Source of the DNA: Streptomyces sp. 840.1
Lineage (GTDB): Bacteria > Actinomycetota > Actinomycetes > Streptomycetales > Streptomycetaceae
DNA length: 64,000 bases
Reading direction: 5' to 3'
Assembly (NCBI RefSeq): GCF_003751445.1
Contig: NZ_RJUU01000003.1
Coordinates: 1,302,001 to 1,366,000, forward strand
A program made the position numbers and the translations under genes. This document shows positions 25,160 to 34,196 of this stretch, piece after piece (position 1 is the stretch's first letter; every line of letters begins with the position of its first letter). Under the pieces are notes generated by a model. The model was not told where the DNA came from. It made no database searches and was given only the letters and a program-made list of their open reading frames with translations.

Positions 25160-26760
25160 TTCGGGGCTGTGAAAGAGATCTTACTCCGGCTGGAGGAGTT
25201 GCTGTTCCCCTCGATCGCGGACGTCGCGGTGCTGTCGGTGAACGTGGACATCGCGGTAGTGCGGGTTAATGCGCGCTGCACTGCTGCGGGCGCCTGACGT
25301 CCGGGGTGCGGAACTTGGTCCGACCAGATTCACGGCTCCTACCTGCGGTTTCCCGCTGATGTTCCGAGCGCGGGACGATGCGTGGTACTCCGTTTGCGAG
25401 TCCGCCGGTTCACCTGCCGGAACGCCGAGTGCCCGCGCCGCACGTTCGTCGAGCAGATACCCGGCCTGACCCGAAGGCACAGTCAGCGGACCGAGCGGCA
25501 GCGCTCGACCCTGGCCGCGATCGGGCTCGCCCTCGCCGGTCGGGCAGGCGCCCGCCTGGCCGACATCGTCGGCGTTCCGGTCAGCCGCAGCACGGTCCTG
25601 CGGCTGGTCGACGCACTTCCCGAGCCGGAGGCACCCGTTCCACGGGTGGTCGGTGTCGACGAATACGCCACGCGCAAGGCCCGCCACTACGGCACCGTCC
25701 TCGTGAACGTCGAAACCCGCCGGCCGATCGGCCCGACCGGGAATCATCTAGTCTGGCCGCGTGGCTGGCCCAGCGCCCGGGAATCGAGGTCGTGTGCCGG
25801 GACCGAGCACCGTTCTTCGCCGAGGGAGCCACCGTCGGTGCCCCGCAAGCCGTGCAGGTCGCGGACCGGTGGCACCTCTGGCACAACCCCAGCGAGGCCG
25901 CCGAGCGGAGCATCGCTCAGCACCGCCAATGTCTGCGCGTCCTGGTCCCCGAGATGCCTGAACCACCCAAGACTGAGCCTGGCCCCGCGGAGAAGCCGTC
26001 CGGCTCGCCATGGCCGACCGGCCACCGATTCGCCGACCGAACCCGGACCGTGCACGCCACCGTCCATGCTCTGGTGAAGGCAGGGCATAGCCGTCGCGCG
26101 ATCCAACGGCAGTGACGAGCCGAACCGTCAAACGGTACGCGGACGCCGCCAGGCCGGAAGACCTCTTCACTGGTCAGTGGCAGACCCGGACCTCGGTCCT
26201 TGACGAGTACAAGCTCTACCTCGACGACCGCTGGAACGGGGGGCGGCACCAACGCCTGGAAGCTGTGGGAAGAGATCGTTCCGCTAGGCTACAAGGGCAG
26301 CTACCAGCGAGTTCGCGCCTACATACGTCAGAAGCGCACGTCGCCACGGCCCGTGACAGCCCGGCCGCCTTCGCCCCGGAGTGTTGCCGGTTGGGCCCTC
26401 CGAAGTCCGGAAACCCTTTCCGCGACCGAGCAACTCAACCTGAAGAGCGTCCGGGCCAACTGCCTCGAAATCGACGCACTTACCAGGCACGTCCGGTCCT
26501 TCGCGACCATGCTCACCGAACGCCAGGGGGAGCGCCTGCTGGACTGGCTCGACGCCGTCAGACAGGACGACCTCCCCAGCCTCCACACGCTCGCCGCAGG
26601 CATCGACCGCGACCGTGAAGCCCGTCATCGCCGGCTCACCCTCCCCTGGAGTTCGGGTGTCGTTGAAGGACATGTCAACCGGATCAAAATGCTCAAGCGC
26701 CAGATGTTCGGGCGCGCAGGCTTCGCCCTCCTCCGCAAGCGCGTCCTGCCGGCAGGCTGA
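25160..26760 (+). pseudogene. ISL3-family transposase, multiply frameshifted
   Basis: Successive frames give a complete ISL3 protein. The N-terminus is LLFPSIADVAVLSVNVDIAV and RVNARCTAAG, where a stop breaks a zinc-finger region. RRTFVEQIPGLTRRHSQRTE and VVGVDEYATRKARHYGTVLV (catalytic Asp) follow. Then come AVQVADRWHLWHNPSEAAER, RTVKRYADAARPEDLF, YLDDRWNGG and the C-terminal LPWSSGVVEGHVNRIKMLKR. At least four breaks exclude activity. IS ends are not certain; the segment 25109-25127 weakly resembles the inverse of the end near 26760-26780. Confidence 0.8.
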
Positions 26761-26791
26761 GAGCTTCCCTGACCGGCCATCGGCAGAGATC

Positions 26792-27274
26792 ATGGTTGGT
26801 ATGAAGAACCGGTCCGGGCAGAACGCAAGCGACGACAGCAGCGTTCCTCAGACCAAGTGGACCGAGGAGATCGACCTTCAGACCGTTGACGCTGCCGGCC
26901 TGGTGCATCACGTCACCATCTGCGTCAGCGGCCCCTCCACCGCTCTCATCGCGCTCATCGACGCTCACTCACGCACCGAGTTCAGCGGGACCGACTATCT
27001 TGACTGCCTTTCCCAGGCCCGCCGACAGCTCGAACTTGATGGCCGCCTCTTGTGCTGCCAGGGAGCCCGCCCCAACGTTCACCCGTCCGGACAGCTCCGA
27101 CAATTCACCAACGGGCGGGAAGCGTATGTCCGCCATTCGGAACCCCGGAGCGAGGTCACTGCGACAGTTGACATCTTCGCCCCAGCAGCCACCGGAGACG
27201 TCGTAACTCTCGACGACCAGCGAGCAGCGATAATCAGCTCTTGGAACGCCCGGTACCCGGGAAAGCAAATCTGA
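26792..27274 (+). CDS. hypothetical protein, 160 residues
   Basis: Starts MVGMKNRSGQNASDDSSVPQ (a second ATG at 26801 is equally possible). The folded part reads WTEEIDLQTVDAAGLVHHVT, RTEFSGTDYLDCLSQARRQL and ELDGRLLCCQGARPNVHPSG. It ends SSWNARYPGKQI. No signal peptide, membrane segment or known motif. Third-position GC is lower than the chromosome norm here, suggesting imported DNA; it lies alone between two transposase genes. Confidence 0.6.
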   Translation: MVGMKNRSGQNASDDSSVPQTKWTEEIDLQTVDAAGLVHHVTICVSGPSTALIALIDAHSRTEFSGTDYLDCLSQARRQLELDGRLLCCQGARPNVHPSGQLRQFTNGREAYVRHSEPRSEVTATVDIFAPAATGDVVTLDDQRAAIISSWNARYPGKQI

Positions 27275-27480
27275 CGCCCTCGTAGTTTCAGTCACGCTGC
27301 GTAGATCCTTCACACAACTCGTGCCAGAACCCGAGAACGGACAGCACATGTTCACCACTCCGGGAGGCACAGCTGTCCAGCACTGTTCGATTGCTGCAGC
27401 ACTCGCACTTCGACCTCCGCGGGCGCCGCGCCAACTATTGCCGCTCTTCCACGCCATGAAAGCGGTGTGGCGGGAGCTAG
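27275..27480. other. short spacer, no gene seen
   Basis: Region between the hypothetical gene and IS701, ending with the CTAG target duplicate (27477-27480). Confidence 0.4.
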
Positions 27481-28860
27481 TAGGGCTTTGTTACGTCTCT
27501 GGGCAGGTGGTCGCCTTGGTGGTTTCCTGATGGTATGAGAGCGAATGAACTCGCTTCGTGTAGGGGGCGGTTGGAGGAGTTCGCTGGGGAGGTGTTCGCG
27601 CCTTTGGCGCGTGCTGACCAGCGGGTGAAGGGTGGGTTGTATCTGCGGGGTCTGTTGCTGGACGGGCGTCGGAAGTCGATGCAGCCGATGGCGGGGCGTC
27701 TGGGGGTGGACCATCAGCAGTTACAGCAGTTCATGACGTCGTCGACCTGGCCGGTGGACACCGTGCGCAACAGGTTGGCCCGCCGGGCGGTGGCGGTGGT
27801 TCGGCCGCAGGTATGGGTCGTGGACGACACCGGGTTCCCGAAGGACGGCACGTCCTCGCCCGGGGTGGCCAGGCAGTACTCCGGCACCCTGGGCAAGGTC
27901 GGGAACTGCCAAATAGGGGTCAGTGTCCACGCCGCGTCCGACACCGCGTCGTGCCCGCTGTCCTGGCGGCTGTTCCTGCCCGGCAGCTGGGACGGGAAGG
28001 AGGCCGCTGACCGTCGTGCCCGCTGCCGGATCCCCGAGGAAGAACATCACCGGCCGAAGTGGCAGCTCGCGCTGGACATGCTCGACGAACTGGCTACGGT
28101 CGGGCTGCGGCCCGCGGTGCTGGTCGCGGACACCGGCTACGGAGCGAACGCCGACTTCCGCCGCGGTCTGGAAGACCGGGGCCTGGCCTATGCACTGCAG
28201 GTCAAGGGCGAAATGACTGCCCATGCCGAGTCGGCCCCGCCGCACCAGCCGCCCTACAGTGGGCTCGGACCGCGTCCGCTGCCCCGCTACCGGACCCGAC
28301 CGGTCAGCCTGCGCGAACATGTCCTGGCCGCCGGACGTGCCCGAGCGGTCACGGTCACCTGGCGCAAGGGCTCCAAAGCAGCCATGTCCGCCCGCTTCGT
28401 GTTCCTGCGCGTCCGCATCGCCGGCCGCCGCCCCCAACCCGCCCCGGACGGTGCCATCGCACTGCGGTGGCTGATCGCCCAGTGGCCAGAAGGGGAGAAC
28501 GAGCCGGTCAAGTACTGGATCTCCAACCTGCCGGGCGACATCCCGGCCCGGGACCTTGTCCGGCTCGCGAAGCTACGGTGGCGCATCGAACACGACTACC
28601 GCGAGCTGAAGACGACGCTCGGCCTCGACCATTTCGAGGGCCGCTCGTTCACCGGCTGGCATCGCCACGTCACCCTCGTGACCGCCGCCTACCTCTTCCT
28701 GACCGAGCAGCGGTCCTGCCCAAAAGTCCCTGCCAGGGCCTGACTCTCTACCAAGCCCTGGCACTCCTTCAACACCTGCTGGCCACCTGGGCCGGCACCT
28801 GCCCCACCTGTCGCCAACCCACCCCATGGCAGCCCTACGACACCACCTAACAAAGCCCTA
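27481..28860 (+). mobile_element. IS701-family insertion sequence
   Basis: Inverted ends TAGGGCTTTGTTA at 27481 and TAACAAAGCCCTA ending at 28860, flanked by CTAG direct repeats (27477-27480, 28861-28864). The clean ends, target duplication and almost complete transposase gene make it the best preserved IS in the 16-36 kb region. Confidence 0.88.
27535..28743 (+). CDS. IS701-family transposase
   Basis: A 402-residue DDE transposase: RADQRVKGGLYLRGLLLDGR, first catalytic Asp in VWVVDDTGFPKDGTSSPGV, second in VLVADTGYGANADFRRGLE, and Glu in WRIEHDYRELKTTLGLDHFE. After ARA the gene stops at 28743, but another frame continues with family-like sequence (LTLYQALALLQHLLATWAGT, CPTCRQPTPW). A late single-base shift has therefore probably altered the last about 37 residues. 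The catalytic core is intact. Confidence 0.9.
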   Translation: MRANELASCRGRLEEFAGEVFAPLARADQRVKGGLYLRGLLLDGRRKSMQPMAGRLGVDHQQLQQFMTSSTWPVDTVRNRLARRAVAVVRPQVWVVDDTGFPKDGTSSPGVARQYSGTLGKVGNCQIGVSVHAASDTASCPLSWRLFLPGSWDGKEAADRRARCRIPEEEHHRPKWQLALDMLDELATVGLRPAVLVADTGYGANADFRRGLEDRGLAYALQVKGEMTAHAESAPPHQPPYSGLGPRPLPRYRTRPVSLREHVLAAGRARAVTVTWRKGSKAAMSARFVFLRVRIAGRRPQPAPDGAIALRWLIAQWPEGENEPVKYWISNLPGDIPARDLVRLAKLRWRIEHDYRELKTTLGLDHFEGRSFTGWHRHVTLVTAAYLFLTEQRSCPKVPARA

Positions 28861-29026
28861 CTAGGGCCTCTCGTTTGGATCATGCCGGGCTCGCGGTGTC
28901 CGGCACGCACATCTGCGGCGTTGTCGTCGGTCGCCAATGCTCCGCATTGACTCCCTCCTCCGCCTTGCAGCCGCACGCACCGGACACCGCTCCCTGATCC
29001 GGCCTGATCCAAACGAAAGACCCTAG
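28861..29026. mobile_element. MITE-like 166-bp palindrome
   Basis: Ends are inverted: CTAGGGCCTCTCGTTTGGAT on the left and, read in reverse complement on the right, CTAGGGTCTTTCGTTTGGAT. Pairing continues inside (CGGTGTCCGG..ACGC). There is no coding capacity. IS701 inserted at the CTAG of its left end. Confidence 0.7.
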
Positions 29027-29113
29027 GGCCCGTTGTATCAGTGCACTTGAGGAGCGGTGCCGCGCTAGGGACGGTGGCCGCAGGTGTTCGCACCCGTCCC
29101 GGGCGGTTTGGGC

Positions 29114-29839
29114 TTACGGCATACCGGCGTCCCGTACGGACAGTTGCGGGTACAAAAGGGCCGGGTCCTCGCCGAGCCGGGACTTCCACTGGGCCGTCCG
29201 CACGTCGGCCAGCACTTCGAGAGAACCGGCCTCGAGGCCGTCCAACGCCGCCTTGACGATCGCGTCGGGGGCCGATTTCTCATCCTCGATTCCGGCCATC
29301 ATGTCGGTGTCGACGCTGGCCATGGCCAGTGCCGTGACCTGGGTTCCCTGACCAGCGAGTTCGTACCGGATGCCGTTGGTCAGCGCCCAGGTTGCGGCCT
29401 TGGACGCCCCGTAGCTGTTGGAGTGTTCGTACGCCATCCACGCCATGACCGACAACACGTTCAGCACGGCACCGCCGCCATTGGCGCCCAGGACCGGCGC
29501 GAAGGCACGCACCATGCGCAGGGTTCCGAAGAAGTTGGTCTCCATCTCCAGCCGGATGTCCTCCTCCGCGCCGTCAGTGAGCCGGGCGAAGGTCGACACC
29601 CCTGCGTTGTTGACGAGCAGTGTCGTGTCGCCTGCCTTGGCCACGGCTCGGGCAACGGACGCGTCATCGGTGACGTCCAGCATCAGCGGGACGACGCCGG
29701 GGATCGCCGGGACCGTCTCGGGCCGACGAGCGGCCGCATAGATCTTTCTGACTCCCCTGCTGCGCAACTCGGTGACGAAGTCATGCCCGATACCCCGGTT
29801 CGCGCCTGTGACCAGCGCAATCTCGTTTCGAATGTCCAT
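29114..29839 (-). CDS. short-chain dehydrogenase/reductase
   Basis: A 241-residue classical SDR: cofactor motif TGANRGIG (residues 11-18), NNAG, catalytic Ser in NVLSVMAWM and YGASK. It acts on an unknown carbonyl/alcohol substrate. A -35-like TTGACT (29873-29878) and a -10-like TAGCGT (29847-29852) are separated by about 20 bases that contain an inverted repeat, and the ATG lies only about eight bases after the -10. This implies a leaderless transcript controlled by the divergent MerR protein. Confidence 0.9.
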   Translation of the reverse strand: MDIRNEIALVTGANRGIGHDFVTELRSRGVRKIYAAARRPETVPAIPGVVPLMLDVTDDASVARAVAKAGDTTLLVNNAGVSTFARLTDGAEEDIRLEMETNFFGTLRMVRAFAPVLGANGGGAVLNVLSVMAWMAYEHSNSYGASKAATWALTNGIRYELAGQGTQVTALAMASVDTDMMAGIEDEKSAPDAIVKAALDGLEAGSLEVLADVRTAQWKSRLGEDPALLYPQLSVRDAGMP

Positions 29840-29846
29840 GCCCGCT

Positions 29847-29878
29847 ACGCTAAAACCTCACGCCAACGTGAGAGTCAA
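29847..29878 (-). promoter_or_regulatory. MerR-type promoter/operator of the SDR gene
   Basis: TTGACT, then a 19-20 base spacer containing CTCACG-ttgg-CGTGAG, then TAGCGT. Overlong spacers with a central dyad are the hallmark of promoters activated by MerR-family proteins. Confidence 0.65.
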
Positions 29879-29900
29879 GTGCAGGGAGGGGAATGGGACG

Positions 29901-30266
29901 ATGAAGATCGGAGAGCTCGCTCGGCGGGCCGGTGTGAGCGTGCGCGCGTTGCGCTACTACGAGGAACAAGGCTTGCTCAGCCCGGAACGTACACCGTCGG
30001 GACAGCGCCGCTACACCGAGGAGACCATCGAGGTGGTGCGCCTGTTCCAGCAGTTCTACGCGGCCGGCCTCAGCAGCCGTTCCATCGCGGCACTGCTGCC
30101 CTGCATGAACCATGGCCGCATCACCGTCGAACAGCGCCGCATGCTGCACACCGAACGCGGCCACCTCGCGGCCAGAGTCGAGGAAATGACCCACGCACTG
30201 AGCCGACTCGACCAGCTCATCACCGCTGCCGACCACCGCGACGGGCAGGCTCACACCACTCGTTGA
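29901..30266 (+). CDS. MerR-family transcriptional regulator
   Basis: A 121-residue MerR protein: winged HTH MKIGELARRAGVSVRALRYY, EEQGLLSPERTPSGQRRY, then the dimerisation helix and a short tail. No cysteine cluster, so metal sensing is unlikely. ATG 29901 follows GGGAGGGGA. It is divergent from the SDR gene, whose promoter carries a MerR-type dyad. The last codons adjoin a transposase stump, so the C-terminus may have been slightly altered. Confidence 0.88.
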   Translation: MKIGELARRAGVSVRALRYYEEQGLLSPERTPSGQRRYTEETIEVVRLFQQFYAAGLSSRSIAALLPCMNHGRITVEQRRMLHTERGHLAARVEEMTHALSRLDQLITAADHRDGQAHTTR

Positions 30267-30345
30267 GGACTGCAACCAGCACGGTCGCCTCGTGGCGGAC
30301 GGCGAGCTCGTCGTACCGGGACGCGACCGCGCGGTGCCTCTTGAA
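30260..30345 (-). pseudogene. C-terminal stump of an IS5-type transposase
   Basis: Minus-strand sequence reads RFKRHRAVASRYDELAVRHE then ATVLVAVLNEW, the usual end of IS5 transposases. Nothing of the catalytic N-terminus is present. Confidence 0.7.
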
Positions 30346-30353
30346 GCGGGGGA

Positions 30354-30457
30354 ACCTGGGCCCGCTACGCCTCCGGCAACCACACACGGTGACGCCCGGA
30401 CCACCTCAGGAATACGCGGCACCTCAAACATGTGAGCCATCAGTCCCGAGACCGATC
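30354..30457 (+). pseudogene. integrase C-terminal tail with downstream repeat, copy 1
   Basis: Reads WARYASGNHTR and a stop, then about 65 bases that recur after the tail at 32753-32869 (CGGTGACxCC..CAxC..CACCTCA..GAGCC..CAGTCCCGAG). It is a remnant of a tyrosine-recombinase/integrase-like gene end. Confidence 0.5.
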
Positions 30458-31373
30458 ACTTGCGAAGCCGTGAGCGGTACTCGCCCGGGGCCGTGCCTCG
30501 GGCACGTCTGAAGGCACGGCTGAAAGCGTGCGGAGAGCCGTAGCCGACCGCGCCGGAGATCGACTCGACCGGCTCATCGGTATCGCGGAGCCGGACGGAC
30601 GCCAGGTCGATACGCCACTGCGTCACGTACGCGCCCGGTGTCTGTCCGAGGGCGGACCGAAAATGCCTGGACAGCGTCGCCCGGGAGACGCTCGTCGCGG
30701 CGGCCAGGGTCTGAGTGGTCCAGGGGTGCCCCGGTTGGGCGTGGACACATGCCAGGGCGTCGCGCACGACCGGATCACGCATCGCTCCCAGCCATGAGCC
30801 GGACTGCTCCTGCGGGTGGCGGGCCAGCCAGGCGCGTACGAACTGGACGAGGAGAAGGTCGACGATGCTGTTGATGGCGGCGGTGGTGCCGATCTGCGGC
30901 TGTGCGAGCTCCGCAGCGAGAAGTTCCACGGCCCTTCCGAACTGCGCGTTCTGACGGGCTGTGACGTGCATCGGCCGGGCGAGGGAGGTAAGGACCGGTG
31001 TGCGTACCTCCGGGTCCTGCCCGTAGTGCAGGACGATCACTTCCGTCTGCGCCGGTGCCGAGCCCAGCCGCAGGGCTCGGCCGTCGCCAATAGACCGGGC
31101 CGCTGCGTCACGGTCGCAGGAACCCATCGTCACGCCGGCGCTGCCGGCTATCCCGTGCTCGGTGCCCGGTGACACCAGTACGGCGTCTCCGGCCTGCACC
31201 TGAAGAGGTTTGTCGCCTGGAACGTGGAGCCACATGGTGCCGCGGGACACCACGTGCAGTGCCGCTCCCGGAAAGGAGTCCAGCCACAGGCCCCAGGTTC
31301 CTCCGGCCTTCAGCATGACCCCGAGCGCCCCCCGGGCACCCGAAACACGCAAGACCTCCGCCAGCACATCCAT
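30456..31373 (-). CDS. AraC-family transcriptional regulator
   Basis: A 305-residue regulator: N-terminal cupin_6-type ligand domain (LDSFPGAALHVVSRGTMWLH, DAVLVSPGTEHG) and C-terminal double HTH (TTQTLAAATSVSRATLSRHF, VGYGSPHAFSRAFRRARGTA). ATG 31373 begins the family-typical MDVLAEVLRVSGARG. The same-strand quinone oxidoreductase gene ends 85 bases upstream and may be its target. A CACCGCC tandem repeat lies in the gap. Confidence 0.9.
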   Translation of the reverse strand: MDVLAEVLRVSGARGALGVMLKAGGTWGLWLDSFPGAALHVVSRGTMWLHVPGDKPLQVQAGDAVLVSPGTEHGIAGSAGVTMGSCDRDAAARSIGDGRALRLGSAPAQTEVIVLHYGQDPEVRTPVLTSLARPMHVTARQNAQFGRAVELLAAELAQPQIGTTAAINSIVDLLLVQFVRAWLARHPQEQSGSWLGAMRDPVVRDALACVHAQPGHPWTTQTLAAATSVSRATLSRHFRSALGQTPGAYVTQWRIDLASVRLRDTDEPVESISGAVGYGSPHAFSRAFRRARGTAPGEYRSRLRK

Positions 31374-31391
31374 GGGCCCATTCTCGTCCAC

Positions 31392-31424
31392 CGCCGCGCA
31401 CCGCCCACCGCCCACCGCCCACCG
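31392..31424. repeat. 7-bp tandem repeat (CACCGCC)n
   Basis: Four near-perfect copies of CACCGCC in the promoter region of the AraC gene; slippage could vary promoter spacing. Confidence 0.55.
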
Positions 31425-31457
31425 ACGGCCGACGGCGCGTGTGTCCTCGTCACACCT

Positions 31458-32393
31458 TCAGGCCACGTCAAGCACGGCCTTTCCGAGCACCTTCCGCGCG
31501 AACAGCGCCTGGACGGCGTCGTGCACGTCCTGCCAGTCGCCTCGCAGTCCCACCGGTGCCGAGAGCCTCCCGGCGGCCATGAGGCCCAGCAGGTCTGTCA
31601 GCTCTCCGCCGGTCGGCGTCATGTCGCCGTAGGTGGCGATGCTGCGGGGTTCGCCGAAGCCGAACAACGCATCACTCGTCGGTTCGCCGGAGCGGCCCGC
31701 TGACGGGAAGGCGGTTTCCTGCCCCGAGGAGTAACCGACCAGGTGGATGGTGCCGCCTTCGGCGAGGGAACTCCACGCCTGGGCCACCAGCGGCCCGCCG
31801 ACCGTGTCCAGGACGAGGTCGAACCGGTCCCCGGTCTCGGCCAGGTCGGTCAGGACCTTGTCGGCGCCGAGTTCACGGAGTCCGGCGGCCCGCTCCGGCG
31901 AACCGACGAGTGCCGTCACCCGGGCGCCCGCCAGCGCGGCCAACTGGACGGCGAAGTGCCCCACGCCCCCGCTGGCGCCGGTGACCAGAACGTTGCGCGC
32001 CAGTAGGGAACGCTTGCGCAGCACCCGGAGTGCGGTGACTCCGGCGATCCCCAGCGCCGCGGCGTCGGCCAGGTCCACGCCCTCGGGGACGGTGCCGAGC
32101 GAGGCGGGGCTGACCGCCGCCCGCTCCGCCCACGCGTGGGGAGCCATTCCCAGTGCGACGCGCGTGCCTTCGGGCGGCCCCGAGCCGTCGGATGCGGCGC
32201 GCACCACGACGCCGGACGCGTCGTGACCGTGCACAGCGCCTGCCGGCCACTGGTGCACGTAATTCAGCTCTCCGAAGTTGAGACCGATGTGCCGTATCTC
32301 CACCACCGCCTCGCCGGTGGACGGTACGGGCTCCTCGACATCGGCGAACCGGATGGGTCCGGCGTCACTGTGATCGACCACAAGGGCGCGCAT
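31458..32393 (-). CDS. zinc-independent quinone oxidoreductase (MDR superfamily)
   Basis: A 311-residue MDR protein: GroES-like domain (HIGLNFGELNYVHQWPAGAV, HGHDASGVV) and Rossmann motif VTGASGGVGHFAVQLAALAG. Zinc ligands are absent. It probably uses NADPH to reduce quinones or alpha,beta-unsaturated carbonyls. It lies upstream of an AraC regulator on the same strand, a frequent pairing for such enzymes. Confidence 0.88.
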   Translation of the reverse strand: MRALVVDHSDAGPIRFADVEEPVPSTGEAVVEIRHIGLNFGELNYVHQWPAGAVHGHDASGVVVRAASDGSGPPEGTRVALGMAPHAWAERAAVSPASLGTVPEGVDLADAAALGIAGVTALRVLRKRSLLARNVLVTGASGGVGHFAVQLAALAGARVTALVGSPERAAGLRELGADKVLTDLAETGDRFDLVLDTVGGPLVAQAWSSLAEGGTIHLVGYSSGQETAFPSAGRSGEPTSDALFGFGEPRSIATYGDMTPTGGELTDLLGLMAAGRLSAPVGLRGDWQDVHDAVQALFARKVLGKAVLDVA

Positions 32394-32752
32394 AGGGGGT
32401 GTGTTTCCTTCTCTCGTGGATGGGCCTGCACACTCGGCGCGGCAACAGATCGAGTGTGCAAATGCCGTTCTGCCGCCTTCTTGGAACCCTACGCAGGACC
32501 GGGACAGCCACCAGAGCAGTGAGAATCAATCAGTTGACGATCTGTGTCAGTGCGACTCGCGGCGCGTCGCCCCGCACCCGTCCGGTGGATGGCGCTGTGA
32601 CGGGTACAGACATGCCCGGCAAGGTGACGATCTTGAGGCGTCAGCGCTTCCGTCGGGCGGGGTCGCGCCGGGCGACCGCCTCCAAGCCCACCTGCGGGGG
32701 GCGTCCCGCCACAGCGCGGCAGGACCTCCACGGTCCGCCAACTCGTCCTCCA

Positions 32753-32935
32753 GCCCCGGCTCCCGTCATCGCGAAGGTGCTCGGTTATCACGACAGGACA
32801 GTCACCCGCCTAGTCACTGAAGCGGGAGGAGCCTGGGGCCGATACGTGTCCGGCGACCACACACGGTGACCCCAGGCACAGCCCCCGCGAGGAATAGGCG
32901 ACACCTCACCATGCGAGCCCACCAGTCCCGAGGCC
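32753..32935 (+). pseudogene. integrase C-terminal tail with downstream repeat, copy 2
   Basis: APVIAKVLGYHDRTVTRLVT then EAGGAWGRYVSGDHTR and a stop resembles the C-terminus of Streptomyces tyrosine-recombinase-like integrases. The sequence after the stop is homologous to that after copy 1 (30389-30457). The N-terminal catalytic part is not present. Confidence 0.55.
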
Positions 32936-32954
32936 GGAGTCGCCGAGCGTTCCT

Positions 32955-33560
32955 GCGGCCCGCCGCACCGTCGCCCTCGCGCCGGCCTCGGTGCACCGTG
33001 ATGGGGGTGCCGAAGACGTCGTCGAGAACCTTCACCGGCAACGGAGTCGAGTCCAGCACCACCACCCGTCCCGGCCGGGAAGCGACCACAGCCCCCGGCA
33101 GGCGCCGGTACGGCGGCGGCCGAGCGGACGTACCGCTGGCGGGCCTCACCCGGCCCGAACCACTGCCGCCGTACCCGCGCCAACTTCGTCCGGTGCGGCA
33201 CCCGCACCACACGGCCCGGGAACACCTCCCGCACATACTGATGGACCAACCGCTCCCGCGACGCCATGCTGATCCGCGACCGGCGCAGACATTGCTTGTG
33301 CAGCGCCCGGATCGCCTCCTCCACCTCGGCTGTCACCGAGGGAGCACCACCGGCCCGGCCAGTCCACCGCCCATCGGCCAACCCGACCAGCCCGTAATCC
33401 CGATGCCGGGCGGCCATCCGCTTCAGCGTGCGTTCGCTCAACGATTCCAGTCCGAGTCGCGCAGCTTCGAGTTCCGACAGCCCGCCGGCCCCGCCGACTT
33501 TGGACCAGCGGCATTCGCCGACACCGGTCGTCACGGGACCGAACGCAGGCCGGGGCCCGC
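32955..33560 (-). pseudogene. Mu-type (rve) transposase fragment
   Basis: One frame gives SERTLKRMAARHRDYGLVGL, VEEAIRALHKQCLRRSRISM and LARVRRQWFGPGEARQRYVR. After a shift near 33100 another gives PGRVVVLDSTPLPVKVLDDV then FGTPITVH, the start of an rve catalytic domain with its first Asp. The rest of the domain is missing. It is oriented against the integrase tail, and both may derive from one larger mobile element. Confidence 0.65.
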
Positions 33561-33639
33561 CCGGCCGGGCCCAGCAGCGGCTGCCGCTGCGAAATCCGCT
33601 CTCGACTCTGGCGTGTGCGCGTCGTCCGGGTTCGGCCGG

Positions 33640-33790
33640 CTGCCCGCCCAATCCGGCCTTGGATCGGGACGGCCAGCTGTACATCGCCACTGAATTCGGT
33701 GTCATCGTCGTGACGCCCAAGGGCGAGAACATTGGGACCACCAGGTGGTCCCCCGGTCCACACCGGAGTGCACGGCCGTGGTTACCGCCC
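33640..33790 (+). other. possible gene fragment, low confidence
   Basis: Open stretch LDRDGQLYIATEFGVIVVTP then KGENIGTTRW looks like a strand pair of an SMP-30/gluconolactonase-type beta-propeller. Too short to call. Confidence 0.25.
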
Positions 33791-33893
33791 CACGAACCGG
33801 CTGACACACTCCGCCCTCGCGCTCACGCCGACGCAGCGATCCGATCGCCAACCGAGGCGGCTTCGCGAAGGCGCTCTGTTCGACCTATAACGG

Positions 33894-34172
33894 TCAGAAC
33901 CTGGCGGGCTCCGGGCAGGTGACGACGAGGTCGATGTTCTTGCCCGCACCCAAGCGGGCTTCCGTCCGGCTGCCGATGTCGGCGAAAGAGACCCTTCCCA
34001 GGTCGACCGGGATGTTGTCGGCTGAACCGCCTCCCGATGCCACATCACAGGAGGCGTTGGCGAGTGCTCCGGTGAAGTTCAGTGTGCCGCCGTCTGCCGC
34101 TTCAGCAGAGGGCGTTACGACCAGCGCAGCAGCTGCGGCAAGAAGCACCGGTGCCAGGATATTTGTGATCAT
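33894..34172 (-). CDS. exported protein resembling fimbrial (type 1 pilin) subunits, short
   Basis: A 92-residue product with a clear signal peptide (MITNILAPVLLAAAAALVVT, PSAEA-ADGG). The mature part GTLNFTGALANASCDVASGG, VDLGRVSFADIG and IDLVVTC recalls the Fimbrial domain of chaperone-usher pilins, including the cysteine pair. It stops after PEPARF, at about half normal pilin length, so it is probably truncated. No chaperone or usher gene is nearby, and such pilins are not normal for Gram-positive bacteria. Confidence 0.55.
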   Translation of the reverse strand: MITNILAPVLLAAAAALVVTPSAEAADGGTLNFTGALANASCDVASGGGSADNIPVDLGRVSFADIGSRTEARLGAGKNIDLVVTCPEPARF

Positions 34173-34196
34173 GGACTGATCAACGACCCTCATCAC

